Of a DNA stretch of 44,370 nt, positions 34,706 through 42,844 are shown piece by piece. Source of the DNA: Flavobacteriaceae bacterium (GTDB lineage Bacteria > Bacteroidota > Bacteroidia > Flavobacteriales > Flavobacteriaceae); the NCBI GenBank assembly GCA_024644725.1, contig JAHEHE010000014.1, positions 1 through 44,370 on the forward strand, given 5' to 3'. The notes below the pieces were generated by a model. That model made no database searches, had not been told where the DNA came from, and saw nothing but the letters and a program-made list of their open reading frames with translations. The position numbers and the translations under genes were made by a program. Position 1 is the stretch's first letter. The number at the start of each line of letters is the position of its first letter.

Positions 34706-36157
34706 TCAGAGACTGGTCACGATCGTCTTGTAATTTCTGTAACGTTCAAAAATATCTTGAACATAGTTATAGGGTTCCGAGCCTCTTGCGTAACCGTACT
34801 TGACGATTGGATCATTGAAGTATTTTGGGTTGGACAGGTTCTTCACAAAAAAGTCAACTCCGTCATCCCAGCTCAGTGAGTTCCTGCCGTATTTCTCTGC
34901 AAGGCGTTGTGCATCTTTGATATGGCCCAATCCGCAGTTGTAAGAAGCCATGGCAAACTTGATGCGTTGAATTGAATCCGGAATCTGCTCCCAGGAGCTG
35001 TGCATCTTCTTCAAATACAGGCTACCGGCCTTGATATTCTGCTCCGGGTCATTCAGGTCATTGACGCCTAATTCTTCGGCCGTTCCAGGCATCAATTGCA
35101 TCAGTCCCTGGGCCCCCGACCAGCTGGTGCGGTTGTTACGAAACATCGACTCCTGGTAAATCAGTGACTTGACAAGAATCCAGTCCCAACCCAAATCTTT
35201 GGAGTATTTTTTGACCATCTCATCATATTTGCTGAACTTCCCGGTGACCCCAGTGTAATACTCACTGTCCAGACGCCTGTTGAAGTACTTCCTGTTCTCG
35301 AAGTATCTTCTGTAAATGACATTGTAGTCGGGCTTCGACTTGAGCTCTGCCAATCCTTCGTTGATGGTTTTTAAAAGTTCAGGAGAAGTTTTCCGAACGG
35401 CCCAGCCGATACGTTGAGACAGACTTACCGGGGTACCCACGTCAATAACTGGAAAATAACTCTTGTGAATGGCAGCTTTGTTATAATCGATCACTGAATA
35501 GCGAATCTCACCCATGGCCACTTTCTGAATGATTTCTTCATCGCTCAAGGATCCGGGCAGGATATCGATATGAACCTTTCCCCCGATTTCATTGCTCAAC
35601 TGCTTGACTCTTATGTAATAAGAGGAATTCTTTCTCACACTGATCGTGTCACCAATGAGTTCCGTGACATCTTTGATCAGGGTTTCGTCGATCTGATCCA
35701 GTGTCATTTTTCTCCAATTGTCAGGTTTCTTTTGGATCAGGGCCTGGTGGGTGATCAGGTAAGAATCCGTGAAGTTGACCAATTCCTTTCTATCCGAAGT
35801 GATGGTATAGCCGAGTGCGATGATGTCACCTTCGCCACGGTTCAACATCGGGATCACAGAATCCACATTTCTCGCCAGAACTACTTCCAGTCTCACTTTC
35901 AGATGATCCGCCAGACGTTTGAACAATTCATATTCAAATCCCATGGTTTTCCCCTTGTAGATGAAATATCCTGTTGGGGAGTAGGTCGTGATCACCCGGA
36001 GGACACCCTTATCGACAATCTGGGGAAGGTCGTAGGCCACAGGGTCATCAGCCCGCTCAGACCGCTTTGAGGCATTCCTGTCTGGTCCACAAGCAGTTAA
36101 AGCCCAAAGACAAACCAGTGGAAGGATCAGACTTTTAGTCAGATAGGTTGTTTTCAT
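34706..36157 (-). CDS. mltF: MltF-like lytic transglycosylase lipoprotein
   Basis: A 483-residue lipoprotein (lipobox LTAC, Cys23) with two domains. Residues about 45-270 form a bacterial extracellular solute-binding (SBP_bac_3) domain (GVLRVITTYSPTGYFIYKGKTMGFEYEL), and about 290-470 an SLT lysozyme-like domain with catalytic Glu in LIYQESMF and the AQGLMQLMPGTAEELGV motif. In MltF the binding domain senses muropeptides and controls cell-wall cleavage. ATG 36157 is used; a TTG at 36163 is in frame. It precedes the TRIC gene. Confidence 0.93.
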   Translation of the reverse strand: MKTTYLTKSLILPLVCLWALTACGPDRNASKRSERADDPVAYDLPQIVDKGVLRVITTYSPTGYFIYKGKTMGFEYELFKRLADHLKVRLEVVLARNVDSVIPMLNRGEGDIIALGYTITSDRKELVNFTDSYLITHQALIQKKPDNWRKMTLDQIDETLIKDVTELIGDTISVRKNSSYYIRVKQLSNEIGGKVHIDILPGSLSDEEIIQKVAMGEIRYSVIDYNKAAIHKSYFPVIDVGTPVSLSQRIGWAVRKTSPELLKTINEGLAELKSKPDYNVIYRRYFENRKYFNRRLDSEYYTGVTGKFSKYDEMVKKYSKDLGWDWILVKSLIYQESMFRNNRTSWSGAQGLMQLMPGTAEELGVNDLNDPEQNIKAGSLYLKKMHSSWEQIPDSIQRIKFAMASYNCGLGHIKDAQRLAEKYGRNSLSWDDGVDFFVKNLSNPKYFNDPIVKYGYARGSEPYNYVQDIFERYRNYKTIVTSL

Positions 36158-36218
36158 TTTCAAAGCTTGAGTTGACTTGAAAAAACAAGCCGATCAAATA
36201 TAGGAATTTATAAAAAGA

Positions 36219-37217
36219 CTAGATATCTGAGAACTTCTTCTTTCTCAAGATGAAATGCTGCCAAACAATACTGAAACAATGGAAGTAGCGCGTTTGTTTG
36301 AAGGAGAGTTTCCTTCTCTTTCTCATCATTGCGGGCAAATGAGCGTAAAAGCTTAAATGGGCCTTAACGATAGACCAGGTGTGAATCGGCCTCAACTCAA
36401 CGACAAACTTTATGCCCGCCACAGCATCGAGAAGAAGCCGAAACAAGACCACGATAAAAACATAGCGTTTCGGTACATTCTTGGCAATCGTGAAAAGAGA
36501 GTTTCTAAAATTTAAAAAGGTCTTTCGCGGGTGTGATTCACGGAGTGTTGCTCCTCCTACGTGATACACGCTTGAGCCGCCGACATATCTGACCTCCATG
36601 CCTTCATTCTGAACTCTCCAGCACAGATCAATCTCTTCCTGGTGCGCAAAGTAATCCTCGTCAAAGCCCCCAAGCTGATGATAAATTTCGGATCGAATGA
36701 AGAAACAGGCCCCTGAAGCCCAGAAGATGTTGGCACTGTCATCGTATTGGCCCTTGTCCTTCTCAAGCTCCATAAATATGCGGCCCCGACAAAAGGGATA
36801 TCCCATAAAATCGACAAAACCACCTCCTGCTCCCGCATATTCGAACTTCGACTTGTCCTTGAAATCCAGTAGCTTTGGCTGAACTATTCCCGTTTTCCTG
36901 TTTTTTTTGAATTCTTCGATCACGGGATTGAGCCAACCCTCGGTTACCTCGATGTCGGAATTGACCAGGGCATAGACGTCGGCATTTATTCTGGCCAATG
37001 CGTCGTTGTATCCTTTTGCATAGCCCCCGTTGGTCTTGTTTTGTACGATTTCGACTTGTGGATAATTCTTGAGCAGAAACTTTGTCGAGTCATCGGAGGA
37101 GTTGTTGTCAGCCACATAAATATCAGCTTGACCCTCGGAAAATTGCACTACAGATGGCAGAAACTTTTCCAACAGTTTCCGTCCGTTCCAGTTCAAGATA
37201 ACAATTGCAATTTTCAA
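36219..37217 (-). CDS. Family 2 glycosyltransferase
   Basis: A 332-residue GT-A glycosyltransferase, likely adding sugars to surface glycans. The start MKIAIVILNWNGRKLLEKFLPSV is typical for rhamnosyltransferase-like GT2 proteins; DxD-type region is VYALVNSDIEVTEGWL, and the acceptor motif GGFDEDYFAHQEEIDLCWRV follows. A C-terminal hydrophobic/basic segment (RYVFIVVLFRLLLDAVAG) may anchor it to the membrane. The start codon is TTG 37217, since no ATG lies near in frame. No other glycan genes are nearby. Confidence 0.9.
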   Translation of the reverse strand: MKIAIVILNWNGRKLLEKFLPSVVQFSEGQADIYVADNNSSDDSTKFLLKNYPQVEIVQNKTNGGYAKGYNDALARINADVYALVNSDIEVTEGWLNPVIEEFKKNRKTGIVQPKLLDFKDKSKFEYAGAGGGFVDFMGYPFCRGRIFMELEKDKGQYDDSANIFWASGACFFIRSEIYHQLGGFDEDYFAHQEEIDLCWRVQNEGMEVRYVGGSSVYHVGGATLRESHPRKTFLNFRNSLFTIAKNVPKRYVFIVVLFRLLLDAVAGIKFVVELRPIHTWSIVKAHLSFYAHLPAMMRKRRKLSFKQTRYFHCFSIVWQHFILRKKKFSDI

Positions 37218-37292
37218 TGCTCTCCTGCCTTTGATTGAAGCACTGCAAACATAGGATATTTAAGGAACCTGCGCCACATTCGAAAACAAATA

Positions 37293-37736
37293 TTAAATGT
37301 AGCCTGGAATGTCTCTCAAAAACTTGTATTCGCGAGCTTCGTGATCCATTTGACAATAGAAGTGCTCGAGGCCGTTGGTGACGATCAGATAATTGGCTTT
37401 CAACTCTAAATTATATCGTGCTATCTGATCAAAAGTATCTTGATTTATCTCGATGCCGGGCGCCTTGCACTCGACGATGATTTCAACTTCTCCTTTCCTG
37501 TCAAATACTAGGATATCGGTCCTTTTGGTCATTTGTCCCACCTGGCATTGTTTTTCCACAGCTACCCTTGAACGAGGATAGTTCTTGCCTGTTACAAGGT
37601 ATTCAACGAAGTGCTGCCGGACCCATTCCTCCTCTGTCAATAGAACCTCTTTTTTTCGATTCTGGTCAAAGATGTAGAGCTTATTTTCTTTACTTTTGAT
37701 TCGAAACGGATACCTGGGAAGATTTAAACGTATCAT
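37293..37736 (-). CDS. Lone HsdR N-terminal-type nuclease-fold protein
   Basis: A 147-residue protein resembling the N-terminal PD-(D/E)xK nuclease domain of type I restriction subunit HsdR (HSDR_N). The signature reads TDILVFDRKGEVEIIVECKAP (Asp, then Glu-x-Lys), with QIARYNLELKANYLIVTNG after it, the usual sequence of this fold. No motor, methylase or specificity gene is in the window, so it is not part of a type I system here. It diverges from holA with 29 bases between start codons. Function unknown; a role in DNA processing is inference. Confidence 0.85.
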   Translation of the reverse strand: MIRLNLPRYPFRIKSKENKLYIFDQNRKKEVLLTEEEWVRQHFVEYLVTGKNYPRSRVAVEKQCQVGQMTKRTDILVFDRKGEVEIIVECKAPGIEINQDTFDQIARYNLELKANYLIVTNGLEHFYCQMDHEAREYKFLRDIPGYI

Positions 37737-37743
37737 GCAGTAA

Positions 37744-37755
37744 AAATACGTATTT
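37744..37755. promoter_or_regulatory. Palindrome in the holA / HsdR-N divergent gap
   Basis: AAATACGTATTT is a perfect 12-bp palindrome in the 29-base space between the divergent ATGs at 37736 and 37766. It occupies the place where both promoters must lie and could be a shared operator or core promoter. Confidence 0.45.
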
Positions 37756-37765
37756 GACCTTATTT

Positions 37766-38770
37766 ATGAATAGAATTCGACAGATCGTAGAAGATATTAA
37801 CACAGGGAACACCAAACCCATATATTTCCTCATGGGGGAGGAGGCCTATTATATCGATATGATCTCGAATTACATCGAAAAAAATTTGCTTTCGGAAGAA
37901 GAAAAGGGATTCAATCAAATGGTTTTCTACGGCAGGGACGTTTCTATCGAAGACGTAGTGTCGCAGGCCAAACGTTACCCGATGATGGCTGAAAAACAAG
38001 TGGTTATTGTCAAGGAAGCCCAGGACCTGTCCAGAACCATGGACCGCTTGCTGCCATATGCTGAAAATCCCCAGCCAACCACGGTGCTTGTAATTTGTTA
38101 CAAGTACAAGTCACTCGACAAAAGAAAGAAGCTGGGCAAGGTCATCTCTGAGAAAGGCGTTCTCTTCGAAAGCAAAAAGCTCTATGAGAATCAGGTGGGC
38201 GACTGGATCAGTTCCAACCTGAGGGAAAAGGGCTATGACATTGAACCCAAGGCAGCCCATATGCTCGTGGAGTTTCTCGGGACCAACTTGTCCAAGATTG
38301 ACAATGAACTGCAAAAGCTGGCGCTCATCCTGGAAAAGGGAACCGTGATCAATGCCAATGATGTCGAGCAGAATATAGGGATCAGCAAGGATTTCAATAA
38401 TTTTGAGTTGCGAAAGGCAATCGGAGAGAAGCAATTTGTTCGAGCCAATCAGATCATCAATTACTTTGCAGAGAATCCCAAAACCCACCCGTTGGTAGTG
38501 ACGATTTCACTTCTCAATAATTATTTCACACAGTTGCTTCTGTATCACGGTCTGAAGGACAAGGGCAGGATCAACACGGCCAAGATGTTGAAAATAAACC
38601 CCTATTTCGTACCTGAGTATCAAAAAGCGGCACTCAATTACCCCATGCGCAAAGTCGCTCAGGTCATATCTCATCTTCGGGATGCGGATCTTAAAAGCAA
38701 AGGGGTGGGAGCGAGTAATTTATCCCAGGGAGACATACTCAAGCAGCTTCTCTTCAAAATCATGCATTGA
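37766..38770 (+). CDS. holA: DNA polymerase III delta subunit
   Basis: The delta subunit opens the sliding clamp in the clamp loader. The 334-residue form starts at ATG 37766; an in-frame TTG at 37754 is less likely. Motifs: KPIYFLMGEEAYYIDMISNYI near the N-terminus, the beta-clamp-interacting region (EEKGFNQMVFYGRDVSIEDV), and C-terminal FNNFELRKAIGEKQFVRANQIINYF. Length and order match HolA. The gene ends 10 bases before the convergent yggS stop. Confidence 0.92.
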   Translation: MNRIRQIVEDINTGNTKPIYFLMGEEAYYIDMISNYIEKNLLSEEEKGFNQMVFYGRDVSIEDVVSQAKRYPMMAEKQVVIVKEAQDLSRTMDRLLPYAENPQPTTVLVICYKYKSLDKRKKLGKVISEKGVLFESKKLYENQVGDWISSNLREKGYDIEPKAAHMLVEFLGTNLSKIDNELQKLALILEKGTVINANDVEQNIGISKDFNNFELRKAIGEKQFVRANQIINYFAENPKTHPLVVTISLLNNYFTQLLLYHGLKDKGRINTAKMLKINPYFVPEYQKAALNYPMRKVAQVISHLRDADLKSKGVGASNLSQGDILKQLLFKIMH

Positions 38771-38780
38771 CCTCTTCTAA

Positions 38781-39449
38781 TCACTGGCCTGCGATATAGT
38801 TGCGCTCTCCGAAGATGGCGCTTCCGACCCGGATCATGTTGCTGCCGTGATCCAGGGCTATTTTATAGTCGCCACTCATTCCCATGGACAACACCTCCAA
38901 TTTGCAGCCCTTCGAGCGCAGACTTTCATAGAACTCACCGAGACCTGCGAATTCGGAGGCAATCTGTTCTTTATCATCCGTAAAGGTAGCCATGCCCATC
39001 AGTCCTATAATCCTGACATGATCGAGCGCTTTGAGTTCTGAGGATAACAGAATCTGTTCTATTTCATTGAATTCCAACCCGAATTTGGTGTCCTCTTTTG
39101 CTATTCGCGCCTGCAGAAGGCAATCGATGACCCGGTTATTCTTTTTGGCCTGTTTATTGATTTCGACGAGCGTGCTCATTTTGTCTACCCCGTGGATGAG
39201 GCTCACGAAACTGGCCATGTATTTGACCTTGTTTCGCTGAAGATGTCCGATCATGTGCCAAGTGATGTCCTTGGGTAATGCCTCATATTTATTGACCATT
39301 TCCTGCACCTTGTTCTCTCCAAAAACACGATGTCCGGCCCGGTACGCTTCCATGATGTCTTCAATGGGCTTGGTTTTGGATACGGCTACCAGGACCGCCT
39401 TTTGCGGGATTGATTTAATTATCTCTTTATAATTATGATCTATAAACAT
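38781..39449 (-). CDS. yggS: YggS-family PLP-binding protein
   Basis: A 222-residue PLP homeostasis protein (PLPBP/ProY family). The PLP lysine is in LVAVSKTKP near residue 25; VFGENKVQEMVNKYEAL, WHMIGHLQRNKVKY, LSMGMSGDYKIALDHGSNMIRVGSAIFGERNY are all typical. It binds but does not turn over pyridoxal phosphate. It is the last gene of the serC-serA-DUF1015 operon, fitting since SerC needs PLP. Confidence 0.94.
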   Translation of the reverse strand: MFIDHNYKEIIKSIPQKAVLVAVSKTKPIEDIMEAYRAGHRVFGENKVQEMVNKYEALPKDITWHMIGHLQRNKVKYMASFVSLIHGVDKMSTLVEINKQAKKNNRVIDCLLQARIAKEDTKFGLEFNEIEQILLSSELKALDHVRIIGLMGMATFTDDKEQIASEFAGLGEFYESLRSKGCKLEVLSMGMSGDYKIALDHGSNMIRVGSAIFGERNYIAGQ

Positions 39450-39458
39450 TTAGAACAT

Positions 39459-40709
39459 CTATTTAAATAATGATTTTAAATTATAAATCGTTAGGGCGCT
39501 TCTCAGTTTGGGCTCGACATAGGTGCTTTTTGGCGGCATGATCAGCCCGAGGTCAGCCACGTTCTTCATCTGTTCAACTGAAACAGGGTAGGTGGCAAAC
39601 CCTACTTGAAAATCTCCCGAATCCACCAGGTTCTTAAGCTGCATTTCATTGCCGCTCTCGGGAAGATAATACAAATTTTTATCGCCTCTCGGATCATCTA
39701 TTTTCAATATGGGATGCAATACCGTATTGTAGAGAACCTGAGGATCGAGATCGTCAAGGACCGATTCGGATCTAAATAATGATTTTCGAAGATAGAGCTT
39801 GTAGTACTCCCCATCCAGGTACATGGAGAAATGATGTTTCCTAGAGGGGCGATAATACTGATTTCCCAGGTTTTTGATCCTGAAATAAGCATCTAACCGG
39901 ATCAGAAACGTATCCTTGTCCATGTCTCCGAGAGTCCTGATAAAACGATAAAACGGAGTGATTCTCAGCTGAGACTCGGGTATGAAATAGGCCATGAAAC
40001 TTGAGTAGTCCTCTTCATTGCTTCTGGCACTCAGATCTTGTTGCTTCTTGTTTCTCAAATAGAGGGAAGAGGCTGTTCTGTGATGTCCATCGGCAATGTA
40101 GAGCGTCTCTATTTCCTTGAAGGCCCTGGAAATCTCTTCGATTTCCTTCGGATCCTGAACCAACCACAACTTATGCGTTCTTTCCTTGTTCGTGGTGAAT
40201 TCGTACTCAGGACGTTGCTGACTGTATTTTACGTAAACCGAATTGAGGTAGGAATTGTCTTTATGCGTGATCAGCACCGGCTCGGCATTGAAGCCTGTGA
40301 TCTCGAGGTATTCGCCAAACAATTCCTCGCGATCCTGAATTGTTCGCTCGTGTTTTTTGATGACATCTTTTTCGTAGTCATCCAGCGAAGCCAGGCCGAT
40401 TATGCCCCAGAACCGCGTGTTCATATATTCCTTCTGATGGAGATAGTAAGCGGGTTTGTCATCCTGTTGCAAAATCCCATTCTCTATGAATTCCTCATAG
40501 CGGTTGTGCACCATTTTGAATCGCTCTTTTCCGGTAACGCGCTTGTGATATTTGAATCCCGGTCGCAACACATGCAGAAAGGAGTAGGGGTTGTACTCCA
40601 AAATGCAGTTGCGTTCTTTCTTTCTGTAAAGCTCGTAGGACCGGGTCGTTACAAGAGAAACCTTGTCACGGGTCGGCCGAACCGCCCTAAAGGGATTGAC
40701 CGTCGCCAT
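39459..40709 (-). CDS. DUF1015 protein in serine operon
   Basis: A 416-residue cytoplasmic protein of the DUF1015 family, recognisable by FRAVRPTRDKVSLV at the N-terminus, LYIADGHHRTASS in the middle and DDPRGDKNLYYLPESG further on. The biochemical function is unknown to me. It is 6 bases after serA and 9 bases before yggS, so it is translated from the same operon as serine biosynthesis genes. A link to serine or PLP metabolism is inference from context. Confidence 0.9.
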   Translation of the reverse strand: MATVNPFRAVRPTRDKVSLVTTRSYELYRKKERNCILEYNPYSFLHVLRPGFKYHKRVTGKERFKMVHNRYEEFIENGILQQDDKPAYYLHQKEYMNTRFWGIIGLASLDDYEKDVIKKHERTIQDREELFGEYLEITGFNAEPVLITHKDNSYLNSVYVKYSQQRPEYEFTTNKERTHKLWLVQDPKEIEEISRAFKEIETLYIADGHHRTASSLYLRNKKQQDLSARSNEEDYSSFMAYFIPESQLRITPFYRFIRTLGDMDKDTFLIRLDAYFRIKNLGNQYYRPSRKHHFSMYLDGEYYKLYLRKSLFRSESVLDDLDPQVLYNTVLHPILKIDDPRGDKNLYYLPESGNEMQLKNLVDSGDFQVGFATYPVSVEQMKNVADLGLIMPPKSTYVEPKLRSALTIYNLKSLFK

Positions 40710-40715
40710 TGAGGA

Positions 40716-41666
40716 TCAGTTGAGGATCTTGATGATCTGCTCTGCCAACTCTTCTCCGATTCGAGTTTGCGCTTCCTGCGTAGCTGCACCTATATGAGGC
40801 GTAAGTGAGATTTTCGGATTCATCAACAATCTGATCTCCGGCGTAGGCTCGTTCTCGAATACATCCAAAGCTGCATTCGACACCTTGCCCGACTCAATTG
40901 CTTCGATCAGGGCTTCTTCATCAATAACTCCACCGCGGGCCGCATTGACGATTCCCACACCTTCTTTCATGATCTCGAACTCCTTGGTGCTTATCACGTA
41001 ATCATCCTGGGCAGGTACATGAAGTGAGATAAAGTCAGCTTGTTCCAGGACGGCCTCTTTCGAAATCGTGTCAATCGTAAAATTGACTTCCTGTCCATCG
41101 AAGAAATCAATCTCAATATGGGCGCTGTCGATGAAAGGGTCATAGGCCACAACCCGCATGCCGACTCCCAAACCTACTTTTGCTGTTGCCTGTCCGATCC
41201 GGCCAAAACCGAGAATACCCAGAGTTTTTCCTTTGAGCTCAACCCCTTTTGCGTAAGCTTTCTTCAATTCCTTGAATTTTGAATCTCCTTCGAGAGGCAT
41301 ATTTTGATTGGAATCGTGAAGGAACCTGACCATGCCAAACAAATGCGCAAATACGAGCTCTGCCACCGAATGGGAGGAAGCAGCAGGGGTATTGATCACT
41401 TTGATCCCTTTATCCTTGGCGTATTCGACATCGATATTGTCCATGCCGACACCCCCTCTTCCGATGATCTTCAAACTGGGGCAGGCATCGATGAGATCCT
41501 TTCTTACTTTGGTAGCACTGCGCACAAGCAGAACATCGATCTGGTTGTCGTCTATGTATTTGGCCAGTTGTTCCTGAGCCACAGTATTCAGTAAAACCTC
41601 ATATCCCGCTTTTTCCAGCGCCACGATCCCGGAAGTTGCAATTCCGTCATTTGCCAATACTTTCAT
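40716..41666 (-). CDS. serA: D-3-phosphoglycerate dehydrogenase (short, no ACT domain)
   Basis: Oxidises 3-phosphoglycerate, the first step of serine synthesis (316 residues). The NAD-binding motif is GILGFGRIGQATAKVG, the catalytic residues are in AARGGVIDEEAL (Arg), ENEPTPE (Glu) and LTPHIGAATQEAQ (His). It lacks the C-terminal ACT domain used for serine feedback in longer enzymes, so regulation must differ. The serA assignment, not another 2-hydroxyacid dehydrogenase, is supported by its position directly after serC. Confidence 0.92.
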   Translation of the reverse strand: MKVLANDGIATSGIVALEKAGYEVLLNTVAQEQLAKYIDDNQIDVLLVRSATKVRKDLIDACPSLKIIGRGGVGMDNIDVEYAKDKGIKVINTPAASSHSVAELVFAHLFGMVRFLHDSNQNMPLEGDSKFKELKKAYAKGVELKGKTLGILGFGRIGQATAKVGLGVGMRVVAYDPFIDSAHIEIDFFDGQEVNFTIDTISKEAVLEQADFISLHVPAQDDYVISTKEFEIMKEGVGIVNAARGGVIDEEALIEAIESGKVSNAALDVFENEPTPEIRLLMNPKISLTPHIGAATQEAQTRIGEELAEQIIKILN

Positions 41667-41686
41667 CTTTATTAAACTCTTAAATT

Positions 41687-42745
41687 TTACAATGATTTCA
41701 TTATCTCTACCAAAACCTCAACACTCTCGATCGGCATGGCGTTGTATATACTTGCCCGGTAACCACCAACTGACCTGTGTCCATTGATGCCATTGATGCC
41801 CTTCGCTTTGCAGATGGCATCGAATTCCTCTTTTCTCGAACCATCGGTCAGCAAGAAAGTAACGTTCATGTTAGATCGATCCTCTGTCGCAGCCGCTCCT
41901 TTGAAAAGAGGGTTTCTGTCTATTTCATTATACAGCAGCTGAGCCTTTTCCACGTTTCTCTTTTCGATCTCCTCAATGCCCCCGAGTGACTTCAACCAGT
42001 CCAGGGTGAGCATGGAAACATAAACCGGAAAAACGGACGGAGTGTTGAACATGCTGTCTTTTGAAATATGCACCTGGTAATCCAACATGGATGGAATTTT
42101 TCGCCCCGTTTTGCCCAATATCTCATCTTTAACCACGACAAGCGTAGTTCCCGCGGGGCCCATGTTTTTTTGCGCGCCGGCGTAAATCAGGTCGAACTGT
42201 GTGAAATCCAACTTTCTTGAGAAAATATCGGAACTCATGTCACAGACCAGGGGCGCCTCGGTTTTGGGAAATTCCTTGATCTGGGTCCCAAAAATTGTAT
42301 TGTTGCTGGTGCAGTGTACGTAATCTACTCCACTGGGCACATCATAATCCTTGGGTATGTAACTGTAGTTCTTATCCTTAGAACTTGCCACCACCTCAAC
42401 TTCTCCCAGGATTTTTGCTTCTTTTATGGCCTTGCTGCTCCAAGTGCCCGTATCCAAATAGGCTGCTTTACCGCCAATAGTCATAACGTTGTAGGGTACC
42501 ATTAAAAATTCGAGACTGGCTCCTCCCTGGAGAAAAAGAACCGAATACCCTTTGCCTTCGAGGTCCATCAACTCGAGAACCAAATTTCTCGCCTTTTCCA
42601 TCACAGCGACAAAATCAGCACTGCGATGGGAGATTTCTATGAGCGAAAGATCCAGGTCGTTGAAATTTACGACGGCTTCTGACGCCTGCTTCAATACACT
42701 TTGGGGAAGGATGCAGGGACCTGCACTGAAATTGTGTTTTTTCAT
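41687..42745 (-). CDS. serC: Phosphoserine aminotransferase
   Basis: A PLP enzyme that converts 3-phosphohydroxypyruvate to phosphoserine (352 residues). N-terminal HNFSAGPCILPQSVLKQA and the PLP lysine motif YAGAQKNMGPAGTTLVVV are diagnostic; GINGHRSVGGYRASIYNAMP near the C-terminus completes the family signature. ATG 42745 is used; a TTG one codon upstream is in frame. It is the first gene of the four-gene serine operon. Confidence 0.95.
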   Translation of the reverse strand: MKKHNFSAGPCILPQSVLKQASEAVVNFNDLDLSLIEISHRSADFVAVMEKARNLVLELMDLEGKGYSVLFLQGGASLEFLMVPYNVMTIGGKAAYLDTGTWSSKAIKEAKILGEVEVVASSKDKNYSYIPKDYDVPSGVDYVHCTSNNTIFGTQIKEFPKTEAPLVCDMSSDIFSRKLDFTQFDLIYAGAQKNMGPAGTTLVVVKDEILGKTGRKIPSMLDYQVHISKDSMFNTPSVFPVYVSMLTLDWLKSLGGIEEIEKRNVEKAQLLYNEIDRNPLFKGAAATEDRSNMNVTFLLTDGSRKEEFDAICKAKGINGINGHRSVGGYRASIYNAMPIESVEVLVEIMKSL

Positions 42746-42844
42746 CAATTTTGATTTTACAGAAGAGTTTTGTCTCTACTGCAAAATTGATAAAATTCTT
42801 TGACAAATGCCGTATCTCAAGGTTAAAAAAAAGTTGCCTAATCT

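Noticed and set aside
37293-37736. Part of a type I restriction-modification system
   Set aside because: Only the N-terminal domain is present; no helicase motor, HsdM or HsdS lies in the window.
40038-40712. Plus-strand open frame of 224 codons opposite DUF1015
   Set aside because: It is entirely within a well-supported gene on the other strand and shows no family motif.
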